Source: Epiperipatus broadwayi
Taxonomy: Eukaryota; Onychophora; Udeonychophora; Euonychophora; Peripatidae
NCBI GenBank assembly: GCA_028023455.1
Contig: JAQFVV010006472.1
Coordinates: 1,117,886-1,181,885 of the forward strand
Direction of reading: 5' to 3'
DNA length: 64,000 bases
The translations under genes were made by a program, and so were the position numbers. The notes beneath the pieces are model-generated. The model was not told the DNA's origin, made no database searches, and worked only from the letters and a program-made list of their open reading frames with translations. Below are positions 1 through 16,489 of this stretch, in pieces. Position 1 is the first letter of the stretch; each line of letters starts with the position of its first letter.

Positions 1-1680
1 AAGCCCTGAAAACATATTTATGCAGGTAAACTTTCTTGTCATTCCTTTCTATGTGTGCACTAATGCAATAAAGAACAAATTAAAAAACAAGTTGAAGATT
101 GAGGCAGAAAGGATCACTACATTACTATCAAAAACCTACCATTGAAGATTGAGGCAGAAAGGATCACTACATTACTATCAAAAACCTACCTCTCCATATA
201 GTCAAAAGTGCAATTGTTCAACTAGTTGGTCATCACATGAATAACTTACTGCCTACCATAATAACATTCTCAAAAGCATTCACATCCAAGATGTCATCTT
301 TCTGCAACAACGTTTTGTGGAAAAGGAAAACATTATCTATATCTGCAAGATATCTTAGTCAGTCAATCATGAACAATAGATTAGATTGACACAATACACA
401 CTTCATATTTAAAAAACTACAAACCTAATAACCACATTTAGATGCTTCTCCACACCTTGTCCAGATGATTCAAGCCTCTCCCACACACAGGGTTATCTCT
501 CAACTGTCAGTAGCCACTTAAGAGCCATATCCACCTAAATATCTCTTTAATCTATCAACAAGTACACATACTGGAACATCTATGACAATCCATCCAAACC
601 TATCCAATACCAACCCTATCTCAATACTTGGTTTTAACAACAAATTTAAATTTCCTCATTAAACTCAATATCCACATCCTACTCACATCACTTTTTCTGT
701 GATACATATGCTTGTAAAAACATTTCTGCATCTTAAGCCATTGAGCAAAGGAATATCAACAACACCTGTTTCATGACTTGGCACTGGACATGCTCAAAGC
801 ATGCAGAGATATCAACATTACTCTCCAGTACATCATTACTACAATTCTGTAGAACCTCAATCTCAATGGCCCATTCACCACATTCATTTTATATTCATTT
901 TGGTGCATTAGCTGCACTTTTGCCTTCAGTAACAATATAACCACTCTTCTGTATTATACAACAAACTGATGCAGTTTAAATCTAGAGACAACAAAATAAT
1001 ACAACATGATATTTTTACCATCACCTGCTCATTCCTTAGACAAAAATCAAGCCTCTGATTAGTCACCATCCAATACAGCTCCAATTGCATCTACAGAAAC
1101 TTCCCATTAAAAATGCACTATTGCAAGTCAATAATCACACAGTTTATATCAATTGAAGTTATTTACATGAAGCCAAACACATGCATATCAATCTACAGTT
1201 TACCCCAAACTTATTAAAACTTGCATCCTGTTCTACTGTAGCTATATGACACCATAAAACTACACCATGAAGGAATAACAGAAGCAACCATCCATATACT
1301 ACCCACTGGATTAACACCAAACCAACAGATAAAGTGACACTCATGCAACCAAACCTCATACTTCATCACACCCCATGCACATAACAGCTGAACTAACTGA
1401 CAGTGGCCTTAATAAAAAATGCCAATAACCTGGATGGTAACCAGGCAACTAATACTTAGTGGACAATATAACAGTAAACACAATCCAAACAACAAGATTA
1501 CTTAACTACCCAGAACCTATCATTAACAATGAACTTTAAAAGCTTTCCCCAACTTTATGTAAAAATACCATTGTAATGTTATGCATATGCATTCTAAAGC
1601 CCTCTAACTAACTTATCCCATCAATCCATGTACAAATGTAAACCCTCCCCTCCATTTAAATATGTAACCATCTAAATTAA

Positions 1681-1683
<3 letters not shown>
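1..1683. other. AT-rich region with no recognised gene
   Basis: This stretch is somewhat less AT-rich than what follows, and its plus strand is rich in A and C and poor in G. The only frames are short and none resembles a family I know. The composition shift could mark an old, unidentified repeat. Apart from the 50-bp duplication at its start I see no structure in it. Confidence 0.4.
92..190. repeat. 50-bp tandem duplication
   Basis: A unit beginning TTGAAGATTGAGGCAGAAAG at 92 is repeated without change from 142, followed in both copies by the same GATCACTAC and CAAAAACCTACC segments. The exact identity suggests a recent duplication or an assembly artefact. Confidence 0.9.

Positions 1684-1734
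<51 letters not shown>
1684..1734. repeat. (TA)n microsatellite
   Basis: An uninterrupted run of about 25 TA units. Confidence 0.95.
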
Positions 1735-1736
<2 letters not shown>

Positions 1737-4700
1737 CTAAATTAAACAATGTAAGCATATGTATATGTCGGCAAGCAGTGTAACCCTTAGTAAAAAATAA
1801 AGTTTATTTTTGAAACATAATAATAATAATGATGATAATAAATTATTATTAGTTTCTATTTTCTAAACTATAGTTTAAAATAATATTTATTCGTTTTTAG
1901 AAAGTAACTTTCTTAACAATCACTTTCAGTTTTTCTAGATTTTTTTCAACATAAAATTAATACTTAAACATTTTAAAATCATCCACACCATAAAGAAACT
2001 TTGAATGATGCAAATATTTTATGTACCATTAAGATAAAATAATGACAATAGTAGTTTTTTTGTCTTCAAATCCATCTATTGTTGGCTAGAGATATCAGTG
2101 TTTGCCATATGATAATACAATTTAATCCCCATTCTAAAAATTATTTTATGGCTTTATCTTAATCACTAAAAACTTCATATTCAATATTAGAATGCATCTG
2201 ACAATGATCTTTAACCTTTTTTATTATCAAGCTTTTGAACCTTAACAAAGCTGCTTCTATAATTATATAGATCTAATAGTAGATCAACAAAGTAGCTTCT
2301 GTTCTACTTTAAACATCGACATTTTTCTCCCTGGTTAAAAATGTTAGTGTCAGATTTGTATAACTATATAAATAAACTGGCTTGGATTTAAACCTTTAAC
2401 ATTTTTTAATTGCAGACTTAAACAAATGATATTTTTTTAAAAATGAAAATAATTGTTAGCTGCATAATGTCACTGCTTTCATCTTTGAATCTTAAATTTG
2501 TATTGATACATACAAATTCCAGAATTCAATCTAAAGTAGATATTAAACTGTACTTCTATATGTTAACCATTGATAATTAAAACTTATAAGAAATAGTACT
2601 AGAATATATATAGAGAAAGGGTCATGTTAATATAGTAAGCTTTGAAATTCAAGTAATATTGTGTTAGTGTTAAAAAATAATAATAATGTCAGATTAAAAT
2701 ACTATAAAAATATAATTAGTTAAAAGCATTATTAATTACAACTTTAAAAGCATAAAGTAATTAATAAATAAAATCTGAACAGACTAAAGTAAATTTTAAA
2801 TTGTTGACTTAAGTGATTATTTATTGATTTACTTTGCTAAAGATTCTAATCTGAATTTAAATGAAGCATGAATATTTACAACCTATGGATGGAGATAAAG
2901 AAATAGTTGATATTTTAAGCATATTTTATACTAATTGATATTTGGTAAAAATGAGTTAATAGTTTATAGACTAATTTCTATGAAAAGAATTTAAAAGACA
3001 TCTATTCTACAACATGTAATACTTTATGTAAAAAATGGAAAGAAATCTATTATCTACAAATATACTCTTATAAATAATTATGTTAATGTAAGAAGTGTGT
3101 TTTAAGCTAATATTCATTAGCTATAAACATTAAACTAAAAACTTGCTATTGCTTTATTAAATAAATTTAGGATTATAGTCCATAAACTATAGAAATAAAA
3201 TATTGTGATGAGTCTATAACTTTAAATACACGTTGTGTCTTCTATTTTGTAAATATGTACTACTTCAAAATTTTTCAAAAATAGTAATGATATCTTACAA
3301 TAACAATTTAAAAGATAAAGAAACATTGATCACAAATAAAATCAGAAAATCCATTGCTAATATTTAAAATAAATGTCTCATACTAATGCTGGAATTAAAT
3401 TTTCAATTTTATTACACCTAAATTGATGTTTACATAATTTGATATGAATGAAATAATATGACTACCGTCTAATTAAAAGAGAACGTTTCTTATATGATAA
3501 ATAGATGGGTTAAAACTATAATATAAAAGTTTTCATAAGCAGAAATATTTAGCTTGTCAACAGGTTTTCTAAATATATAGCTTTTATATAAGAAATTTTT
3601 TTTTCTAAGAATAAATCAATGTATATAATTACTTCTAACATGTGATACTCCTTTAAATATATGATGGACAAAATTAATTTATTTTTTTATTAATAAGGTA
3701 TATTATTTAACATTTAAAAGGAAAAACTTTATATTGCCACAATATTCAGAATTAGATAAAACTCAAAAAGAATTAAGTAAATATAAATTAAGTAGAAAAT
3801 TGTGCAATTATAAATAGAAGACTAAAATATGTAAATAAAATGATCAATAAAATGAAGTATTTAGTTGTATTAAGTTGAAAGAACAATAAGTTTAATGTGT
3901 CATTTTTTAAAAATGTTAATATATAAAGAATGGAGATTTTATATCTTAGTATCTGAATAAGAAGAAGAGTTGATGTATAGGTAATATGTTAAAGTGACAA
4001 TTATGAAAGGCTACATAAAGAAAGTAGATTAAATGGGGTTATAAGAAAAGAAGTGAAATTATGGAAAATTAATATAAATAAAAAAATAATTTAGACACAC
4101 ATATATATACACAACAATAGTTTATGTCATAAGTGGGAGCTTGAAATAAGATTAAAAATTTTGAATACTAAAAGAAGATATAAAAATGAAAATTGAATTT
4201 TTGTAGATGAGATTGATGTAGGATAAAAGAAGATTTATATATTGGAATGTAGGATGTTTAAAGAGGAATTGAAAAAGCATCAGATTAAGAAAAAGAAAAA
4301 TATGATTTTTTTTTTGATTAACACTTAATGACAAAAATAAAAAATAAGGCAATTGGCGGTAATAAAAGTTTGCTAAAATGGAATGTGGTAAAAAAAAATG
4401 TATCATTACAGAATGATTTGATACTTAAAAGTCATAATGAATTAAAAAAAATAAATATGTTGAAACCATAGTATAAAAAAGTCTTCAGAGAAAACAATGT
4501 TTAACTTATCTAACAAGATCTCTAGATCCATGGCTTCTATGCATCGAAACTTCTGATTTCCTCTAAGAAGAAGCTATTTTATATCACATTACGTATCACA
4601 AATTCATCAATTATATATTTAATTACGTAAATAATAAACAAAAATAAAATTATCTAATTATTAAGTAAATAAAAAAATTAAAGTCTAAATTAGAATGAAT

Positions 4701-7700
4701 AATGAAAAATATTATTTAAAATTTTTCAATATAAAGTTGATTAATATGTAACCATATTTTATTTCTTTAAGTTATATTATTCTACAGGAAAAAGAAATCA
4801 TTTTCAGAAAACGTCAAATATTTCAAAAGAAATGATCAGTTTTTTTTTAATGTTATCTTTTCCTCTTTAGCGTAGAAGAAGAAAATCATTAACTAAAATA
4901 AACGGTTAAAGAAGCCTTTGCTTTGAACGAACTTAGTTCAGTATACAGATTCTCAAATTATTGACTTTCCAATACAACTTAATTAAAAGCTTTATTTCAA
5001 AATATAAATAAAAAAAGTTTTATTGAAGTTATTTAAATGAAAATTCTATTTACATCCAAGTATTAGAAAATATTTGTGGTCATTTTAAATTATAGTTTTA
5101 TAAATAATTTTCAAAATTAAATTATATACGTTTAGTATTATAAGTTTTGTTTTTGTTTTAAAGTTGCTGATATATATATATACTTATTTCATAAAAGTTA
5201 TTTTAAAAATTATATAAAATAGTATAGAATTGAAATACTCTATAGAAATGTTATTGTGAAATAGGATAGATACTTTACAATAAGCTTTCTAGAGATTAAT
5301 TTAGTATTGAAAATCATATAATTTTCAGTTCTTTAATATAATAATGTTTTGTACATTTGTGTAAGAAGTAATAAAAAATTAGATTTAAAAATAAAGAAGA
5401 GGGGAGGTCCTTGATAATGACTACAAGGAAGTAGTTGAAAGTTGGAAACATGTGGTAAAGTATTGCAGGATATATGGGTTCATATAAATAAATAAAGTTT
5501 TTAAAAAGAAATTTTACTGGATTTTTAATATATGAATGATTATTTATTATATTTTTTTTATTGTAACCCAACAATCTATCTTGCTGAACATGGACCAAAC
5601 AAAAATCCAATGACTAACAAAACAATCAGAGGTTACATGACCAGATCCCATATAACATGTTTTTTTAAAACACCAGACTATGAGTCCTCTTGTAGACAAT
5701 ACCATGGCAAAATATAATTATTAAAATACAATGTTTTTTTTTTAATTCAAAATACTTTAGCTTAGTTCTTAAAATACCTTTATTTCAAATATAGGTTCTT
5801 TTTAATTTTAAGTTTCTTATCTCATGTTTTAAAATATATTTATCACCAATATAAATTCTTTTGCAAGTTTAAAATATCTTGATCTCAAATATAAGTTTTT
5901 TTACAAGTATAAAATACCTTGACCTCAGGGTTCAAATTCAGACTTAAAATGCACTTAAAATAAAATGGTAATGGTAATATTTAACTTCTTAATAAAAAAT
6001 ATGATAGTTATTATTTAAGCTAAACATGGAATAATTGACACTTCTCTTAGTTTATTTTGGCATCTCAGTATTTTTAAGAAAATAGAAATAAAATTACATA
6101 ATAACAGAGTACACAAATATTTAAGTAATATATAATTGGTAATTTGAAAAACATTTCTAAATACTTTACAATTATTTAAATATTACTATTTCACTTCTAC
6201 TGACAATAAAATAGAGAAATATTATATTTTCTGATGCAAATTTGAATAAGCAATATCAAATAATATAGAAGGCAGTAAAGGTATTTTTTATGCTGCCAAC
6301 TATGTAACAATGAGGTGGATAATTAAATATTTATTAGCAAAATGAATGTACAAATACTATGTGACCATTGAAATGTATTCTTAAAAAATAATTATTTATT
6401 AAAAAGATTTTCTTATAAATAGATGTACTAATAATGGCAATGAAACAAAAAATATATTTAATTAATAATAAAAATAATTATTTACAATATATAAGAATTC
6501 ATATAAAAGAAATATTTATTTATAATAATTATTATTTCTTTCAATCTACTATTCTATATTCACAAATATTAACAATTTTATACGTAAGTGCACATTTCTT
6601 CAAACAATTTCTACAATTTTATCATATAAGTTATATTCACTACCCTAATTGTTCTCTTATTCATCAAATACAGTCATTATGTACAACCAGTATGCATAAA
6701 GTAAAACAATGTATTTCTATGCCTTTTTCCTGGTTACTAGGAGATATTACACACTTTTCTTAAGCAAATACAGTATTGAAAGTCAGTGTGGAGATGCTTA
6801 ATAAATGTTAATACAATAGCAATAAATATTATGCAATATAAGATACTTATAACATTAACAATACCTATGTTGGGTGGGAAATAACTACGCTCAATCTTGA
6901 TAATATAATTTAAATTAAAAAAAGGAAAATGAAGCTAATAATGAATTGTAAAGTGGAATGTGTCTGTGGATGTACACCAAAATTATATTCTAATATTAAA
7001 ATCCTAGGTAAAGTGGATAAGAGAAATATGAACTAGGGAAAATATGAACATACTATAAAAATATGAACATAATATAAAAGTACTATAATATTCACTTAAA
7101 ATTGCCTCAAAATTATATTACTAATAACTAATTATAAAAGGCATGGAGCTAATAATAATAATAAACATATGAATAATTATCCATCTTGCACTCTCATACA
7201 AAAGCATACAATTTATTCTTTCAGTTTAAGATTACATAAATTCTGATAAAACTGTTATTGTATAATGGTGACAACATAATGGTGACAACACTTTATTTAT
7301 AAACTATTTAAAATTTTTATGCACATACTGATATTTATAATACTTTTATTATAAAATACTTTTCTTAATATATAAAATGGCTGTTATACCTCTGGATACA
7401 ATCATTTATATAATTTTAAATAATCATTCAGAAAACTCTGGAACAATAAAACTAACTCACATAATAAACACCATTTGCCATATGTCTTTGAATACCATTT
7501 TCATAAACATATTTATGATAATATAATTCATAATAACAATATAATACTATAATAATTTTAAATATATCAAAAAAAACATATACATTATTATAATATTTTT
7601 ATGTGTTTATATTAGAGATTAAAAGTTTTTTCCTAGATAGGAAATTATCTCTTGTTTCAAGTGCTTTTTCTGTTCTTTCTTGAAGTAATATGGGAACACA

Positions 7701-8606
7701 GACAGTCCTTTATTAAGATAGAGCAGACACAAAGATGAAAATTTATAATAAAAAATTTTGAAAAAAAAATGTTTAAACAACTTCAAGATAATCATGAGAG
7801 CTGACGGTAGATAATTGTAATAGCAAACAGTTTCTTTCAAAATACATTTTTAATGACAATGGGAATCAGAAGAGTAATGAACAAAGGGATAATTTTAAAT
7901 ATAAATTGCTCTTTATGAAGTATTTTTGCTATAATAAGTCGATATTTTAAGCAACATTAATTATGACTCTGCAAATTTAAATTATAAACATTCCTTTTGT
8001 AAATGCAAAACAACATGTTTAAATCAATCAGCAATTTTTTAAAAATATCCAAATAAATAACTGAATAAGTAAATTTGAAATTAATAGTTATATTATTTGT
8101 TTTAGCATAAAACAATCAGGGTAGAGACTTTTCTTGATGATAATTAAAGAGATGATTTTCATAAATTGGTCTTTTACTATAATTTTATAAGACAATTCTA
8201 AATAATTGTTGCTGCTTTTTTTTATAGACTTAATACTTTTTTCAAAATTCATCATTCTATATCTTAGCATAATATAAATATAAATATATTGACTATTTTT
8301 AGTAACAATAATTTGTATTAATAACTAACTGAAAGTTGGTTAAAATTTGCTGAAGATAGACTTATAGCAAAAAAGTTCAGAATTTACCTAATATTTACAT
8401 AAAATGAAACAAAGTATTTTTCCTTACATGAATTCTTTTTTCATTTGGCTTCTTTTGAAACATTAGAAATTTTTAGAATCCTTTTAAACTTATTGTTTGA
8501 TTAATCAGTTAGGCATATGTTTTCAGGAGAAATAAGGTGATGGGTGACTTTTAAATTTTTTTTCATTCAGGCATAAGAATGATGAAATATAAAACTTAAA
8601 TTTTTT
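1735..8606. other. Long AT-rich region, no gene seen
   Basis: Almost pure A/T-rich unique-looking sequence. The longest frames, about 100 codons near 5,314-5,610 and 6,434-6,763, are rich in Phe, Ile, Lys, Asn and Tyr, as expected of random AT-rich DNA, and match no family I recognise. No SINE box, LTR or coding motif is visible. A 14-bp direct duplication (ATGGTGACAACATA-like) lies near 7,265. Confidence 0.5.

Positions 8607-9812
<1,206 letters not shown>

Positions 9813-9886
<74 letters not shown>
9813..9886. repeat. (TA)n microsatellite
   Basis: About 37 TA units. It directly abuts a short dispersed repeat at 9,897. Confidence 0.95.
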
Positions 9887-9889
<3 letters not shown>

Positions 9890-9896
9890 ATTTTTA

Positions 9897-9990
9897 TTGT
9901 TAAAAGGAGATTGCCTTGACAACACTTTGAAATTGTTGATTGTTATTGATATTGGGGTTGTCTAAATATTGATTGGTTTTTAATGATATA
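9897..9990 (+). repeat. Short dispersed repeat next to (TA)n, copy 1
   Basis: The roughly 95-bp segment containing GATTGCCTTGACAACACTTT recurs with moderate divergence at 16,330-16,410. In both places it borders a TA tract, and both copies contain AATTGTTGATT or a close variant followed by a GTCTAA motif. The family is not recognised. It may be the end of a repeat that carries a TA tract as its tail. Confidence 0.6.
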
Positions 9991-9999
9991 TATATACAC

Positions 10000-12900
10000 A
10001 AGTTTATATCTAAAAATATTTAATAAAGAAGAAATTACTTTTAAAAATATGAACTATATCAAAAAAAGATTTTATTTGTAAAATTATATGATGAACTTTG
10101 TTGCAAATTGATTTCAATTATATATTTGTATTTTGTAAGTATGCTTAATCATAATCACTCTTAGGCAATTTACAACTAAATTGCTAACCAAAATTAAATT
10201 ACAAATTTACTACTGCTGATTTTTTGCCTTGACATTTACATCATTAGTAAAAATTAAATAACAAATTCACTACTAATAGTTTTCCTGTCAAAAGAGTGAA
10301 ATCATTGATTACAAACTTATAATTTAATTTTGATTATTTATTTAACTATGAATTGATTCACTTGCTACTAGTTTAGTTTCTGGCAATGGATATTAAATAT
10401 AAATATATAATTATAGCATGTAATATATGTAACAATTGAAATTGTAAATTTCACAGTTGATTTAACATTTACTCCTCTATTCAGGATAATTTTTTAACTA
10501 TCTTCAAAACATGATAAGAAAGCTATTTTCCTACTCCAAAAAATTATTGAGCATAACAACTAGAGGGCAGCTGAATTAATTTTATTATTATTGCTTGAAG
10601 TCTAATATGTTGACCGTCATGTGTATGCTATTCTTCTACATTCTTGGACCTATAAAAATAGCCTATTGGTTTTAATTCTTATAAGAATTTGGGTTTGAAG
10701 TGCAAGAGATTCTTTTATTTCAATAAACTTCAACAAATAAGTTATTATAGGTTAATGAAGAAAACTTGTATAGACTTAAGGAGGATTGTCATTTAATAGT
10801 AATTAATAATTTCCTGGTGATATCAAAAGATAAAGTTATTTCTATTTACATAGATATAATCACTTAATTTCTATTCTTTATCAAACTAAAACTCACTAAA
10901 AATATATAATTCAACCAGCATATGTACCTCTCCTATGAAAAAGTTATCATTTTTGCAATAGTTTTTTAATTGGTTGCTTTAAAAAATTTCAATCATGCAA
11001 GATATTACCATGGAACTATGAACAATATGATGTTAAATTACATGAATTCAATTATTCACTAACCAAAACTAATGTAAATAAAGTACTACAGCATTTACTT
11101 ATTTTTTTTACCTCACTAAATATTACATTTCAAATGTGAATTTATGTACTATAGTCACATTTTCTTCACTGTTTAAATACTATAACTTTCAGTTCTGTAC
11201 TGCACTTAAAAGCACCTACTGATTTTTTTCAAAGCATTTTTTTCTTCAAAAAGTTTTATTCCAATATCATATTTTTTTAAACTCCAGAAATGTACCAGAC
11301 CTGTAGAAAGGCCATCAATTTCAGTTTTTTTTAATCACTTGCTTTAACAAATTACTTCCTTTGTATAAAATGCTTCATAAAAAAGTTATGGTTTATTATT
11401 GGTGGAACAAGTAATTATTTTTTTCATTGAAAAATATGCCCTCTAATGAATAAATGTTTAACATGAATATCACATGACATCATTACAGAAAAACATTTAA
11501 AGATTTTACATATATATTGTGACCTTTCCTTTAGATCAACCACTAATCTAGACTCACATTTGGGGCTATAATTCACCTTTGTGTTCTTCTCTTTGAACAC
11601 TGGAATCAGATATACGAATCTGGTCACACATTTCATGGCACCAAATCTGCCCTTTGAACCGTCACTACCTGAATAATCAAAAATTTAAGCATAAAGAAAA
11701 AAAATGTAAAACTAATGAGATGATTTCTTTATTGCATAAAACTAGCATGAAACTATAGATCCACAGGAGATCATAGAAGATTAATAAAGATGATAACTTC
11801 TGGTCAGACCGGCTTTAGAATCCCCATAACAAACAAACAAACCAAATATGATGAAATAAATTTAATATCCATCAAACCAATAAATGACTAATAATTAATT
11901 AGTAAAATGAAATGAGTCTAAGAATGAAGAAAAAAGAAACTAAGATGTATGAGAATAATGAATGATTAAGGTAAAGATAGAATAAGAGTTAATGAATATT
12001 TAAGATGATAAAAGAATAAAATTAATGAATGATTAATCAATTATGATAATGAATTAATATCAAATGAGAATGAATAATAAAAGCATGCAAACAATGTTGA
12101 TGATGAAAACTGAAAATCTTGAACTATAAACTAATATTGTATTAAATGTTAAGAAGATAATCTAAATAAAAATAGGGATTCCAAGCTTGACAACCAGAAT
12201 ATTCATCATAAAGTCAAAATAAACCATACATTTTGTGACAAAAGAAGTAATTTACATCTTAAAGTTTGGTTGACTTTCATAAAACAGTGAAAGTAATCTA
12301 CTTCAAGTACAACTATAATAAATAACTAGCTATAAAATTTATTACAAATTTAAATCCTACCTTGAAACTTAACAACTAATTCTTCTCAGGGTTCTAGCAT
12401 TTCAAAATTGTTATACAACATATATTTGGATGAGTGAGAGGGATTTTGCCACTACCCAAATATAATGCACATGACAGCTCTTAACATAAACTCAAATTAA
12501 CAACTGTATTTAGCAGTTCTAAAGAAACTATAACTAATATAAACTTTAAAATTTAGAAATATGAATGACTTTTTAATAATTAAAAACAATAACTTACCAA
12601 TTTTTTTTCAACTAATTATAAACCATGTGATCAAGATCAGTGAATAATAAATTTGTGGGTTCAAATAAACTGATTTGTGGATTCAAATAAACTGATTAAA
12701 CTAAGACTAAGTGTTTACCTTTTAGTATGTCACTTATCACATTATGTACTCCAGGTCAATAATATTTAATTATTGTGTGATGATGCATTAGATGTACTAA
12801 TAAATTATAGGGCTTACCCAAATTATTAGGATATAACAACATATAGTTAATTGTACATTGGTCAATGATGATTTCAATATATATAATCTACTGATATGTC

Positions 12901-15687
12901 AATAGTAATAACAATAATAAGGTGTGTGATGATTAGCAATAAAACTACAGACAACCAAATAAATTCTTAACACAACAAAATTTATTTACAATATTTACAA
13001 ATTTTAATTTAGAGACATTGTATGAAATAAAACCAATACATTAAATTAAACTCAGGCATGGGGAAAATACCTGATATACCATTGACTGTACTCTTAGTCA
13101 ATGTGACTAACTTATACAGTGATATTAAGAGTATCACTTATTACTATTTAGCCTATCTTAAAGAATGAAATAATGAAACTTATTTAAGCTGAACTAGCAC
13201 TTAAATTATGAAAACAACAGTATATTTAGGACTTTAGAATATGCAGAAATTTTAAATTTAAAATTCAAAAGTTATAAAGTAGTGCATCATACTAAAGCCA
13301 TTTCTTTTATCAGAATATGATAAGGGCAATTACACAATTAATAATTGATTAAAATTTGAGACAAATAGGTTTGGTGTATTAAAGCAGGAACCAACCTCCA
13401 AAGTCAAATACACACATGTCACTAAAACATTGCCTATGTTCACAATGCTATCATTTTTATAATTAACCTATCTATAGGTGAATCACTGCTTGATAAAACA
13501 TAAATAAATCAACATTTCATATTTAAAATGGACATTTTCATAGGCAAACTTGATAAATAAATAAAAAACTTATATTAATTCTTTTATAAGAGAAAGCAAT
13601 TAAGTCATTCTAATATATCTCTAATAAAATGTCTATTTGTTCACTCTTTAATAAAATATTAAAGGCTATTTTAAAAGTGCAAGAAATATATATATATCTC
13701 TCTCCCCCCAATGACATTTAATATTATGTTTCCCTTAGTTGGAAAATAGAAAAATACATATAGAATAAGTGTATATATTTTATACATCTTTATATACTTT
13801 TAAACGTATTTATACTACAATAAGTACATATAAAAAAAATCCCAAATGATACTTGATGTAAGTATTATACCAATAACACAGCACTAATAAAAAAATAATA
13901 AACGAACATTTTCTCCCATTATATTTTTATCCTTTTTAGTCAAAGTTTGTTTCATCCTGGTAAGTTAAAATGATTAGAACTGATATTATGATGAGTAAAC
14001 ATTCCAAAAATAATGCATATATATATTTTGATTCTTCTGTTCGATGTTAATATAATCAGACAATATTCAAATACTTTTCCAAAGGCAAAGACAAAAAAAA
14101 ATCGCCCATTGGTTTATGTACCGATGTCAGATAGTGAGATATTTAAACATTTTTCCAGTGTAGCATAATTAAAATCGGTTTATTCACATTTTAATCCAGA
14201 TAATTTTCCTTAAAATGACTTTAGAATTTCATTATAATTAACACATTCAATTTTTTTTTAAAAATTATTTATTGATTTTGTTCTTCCTTCTGCAATAATA
14301 TATATGTAACAATCTTTAACTAATCTGGTCATTTTTAAACCATTTTTAAAGTCTTATTTATATGTGTTGTACAGTAAAATTTTAAAAGTAAATATTTATT
14401 TAATTACATTTGGCAAGGTAATAACTGTTTAGCAATACCAAGGAGAATTTATCAAATTATAAATGCGATATCCTTAGCATTTCAATTAATCTGTAATTAA
14501 TTCTTTTTATCATTACCCAAATTTGCGCTAAAGAAAAAATTAGCAGATGAGTTTTATTTTATTTTTTTTAAGAAAGGATAGAGAATAAAATCACGCAATT
14601 ATTTTTTAACTTTATTAAAATTATATGATATAAAAATGACTTTTGAGTTTGTTTATAATATCTTCTAAAACCTTTCTTTAAATCATTTTGAATTATTTTT
14701 TTGAAATTACAATTTTCAAATGAACGCTGCTTTATGTGTAAGAATGGTGTGAAATACAAACATTATCAGCTCTTTCTTTTAAATGTAAATAATTTATGTG
14801 TCATTTTTAAATCTGAAAATTTAAAAATATGAACAAAATAAAAGCCAAAGCTTACTTTTTCTTGAATTGTTCTGGGTTTAAAGCAATATTTATGGGAGTA
14901 AGTTATGATCCACAGGGTTTCCATTTCCTTTCCAGTATGACTTTTAAGAACCATCAATCGGATGGAAAATGGTGTTAAACGATAGCAAGGTTTGAAGATT
15001 TCTATTTCATTATTTTAGATACAATATACTATAATCCTATTCAATTAAATTCCAAATATTTCTGACTTTTTCAGCTTTTTCTTCCTTATTTTTATAGAAT
15101 TAGAGTTGAATTCTGTTGATTCTCATTCTCTTTTTCTTAATCAACCCTCCCTACAACTTTGTTATTTATTATATAGCTTTTATTACAACGCATTGTAGTG
15201 CTAAATAGACCAATAACCTTAGTGTGAGTATATTAATATTACTCTCTCTACATTCATTTTAAACAACTATTCATGATATGTAAGACAGTCTTGGATTCAC
15301 TACAAAAAAAAATATGCTTAAGAAATTGATTATAACCATTTCTTTTACAAGATTTAGTACATTTAATTTATTTGTTTATTTATTTCAATTTCTATTCAAC
15401 AATAATAAAATAGCAATATTTATCTCCCAATTAATAATAATACTTATAAAATTATCATTTTATTTCTAGTACAAGCCTACACTGGGTTTAAAACATTTTC
15501 TCCACTCAAGCAGATTTCCTAGTGCATCCAGAACAGTCTTTATTTAAAGCCACTTATTAAGATTTTCATGCTAGATATATTATTATGATTTAAAATTTTG
15601 GATTATTTAATACAGGGACCTAAATAAAAGGTCACAATATATATATTGTGACAGGATATGTTTTTATCACAGTAGAATTGTTTTTTA

Positions 15688-15724
<37 letters not shown>

Positions 15725-16320
15725 CTTATTCTACTCTTATATATATATATATATATATAAAAGAGTAAATAAGAAACAGACATATATGTGTACTACATTT
15801 ACAGTCATGCTAACATCACATATTATCCAAGTCATAGCATATTAATCAAAAACCAACAATAATTTTTTAAAAACACTTTTATTTAATTCAGAATCTCTGT
15901 TTTTTTGTTTCAAGATTTATTTGAATAAAATTTTAAAATGGGATATTTAATATATTTATATTCAGTATAATTTGTTTCAATTTTGTACATTTATTATAAA
16001 TTATTCACATTGCAATATGATACTAAAATGTTTTAGGTAGGTTTCCTAATTTCTTAAATTTACAGGGGATGGTGGATGAAATTTTAAATATTTTGATATC
16101 AAATTTTAAAGACATTGATATCATTTCAGTAAGTTTTCAGTAATGCATGAAAGAGAGTGGTGTATTATATTTATTATTTAAGTAATACTTTGTTAGAAAA
16201 TTATAATTGCAGTTTATAATGTTATAATTGATTATTTATTAGTCGTATTCAGAACAGGTTGTATTTACTTATTTAAGGAGGTTTATTTAAACTTCTTCTA
16301 TCAATAATTTTAATTACTTA
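10000..16320. other. AT-rich region, no gene recognised
   Basis: No transposon domain or RNA gene is visible. A minus-strand frame at 11,424-11,636 (70 codons) has a less biased composition than its neighbours but matches nothing I know; it may be decayed repeat. A 24-bp direct duplication (TGTGGGTTCAAATAAACTGA and its variant) lies at 12,650-12,697. Confidence 0.45.
15632..15653. repeat. 22-bp perfect palindrome
   Basis: GTCACAATAT followed by its exact reverse complement, centred on a TA core. Likely TA-tract biology; function unknown. Confidence 0.7.
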
Positions 16321-16329
16321 TCAAGCTGC

Positions 16330-16410
16330 AAAAAGGAGGTTGCCTTGATGATAGATTTGACATTGTTGATTATTATTGTTATTGAGATCGTCTAAGTGTT
16401 GGCTTTTTAA
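16330..16410 (+). repeat. Short dispersed repeat next to (TA)n, copy 2
   Basis: Second copy of the repeat at 9,897, again followed by TA-rich DNA. The match includes GGAGGTTGCCTTGATGATAG and the downstream TTGTTGATTATTATTG stretch. Confidence 0.6.
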
Positions 16411-16430
16411 TTATATATATATATATATAT

Positions 16431-16440
16431 ATGTATATTC

Positions 16441-16478
<38 letters not shown>

Positions 16479-16489
16479 GAATATACATT
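16431..16489. repeat. TA tract framed by an inverted repeat
   Basis: TGTATATTCACAATATA on the left is mirrored as TATATTGTGAATATACA on the right, with pure TA between. It can form a long hairpin. Confidence 0.7.

Noticed and set aside
6434-6763. 109-codon frame in AT-rich DNA
   Set aside because: Composition (Ile, Tyr, Asn, Lys, Phe) is that of random AT-rich sequence and no motif is recognisable.
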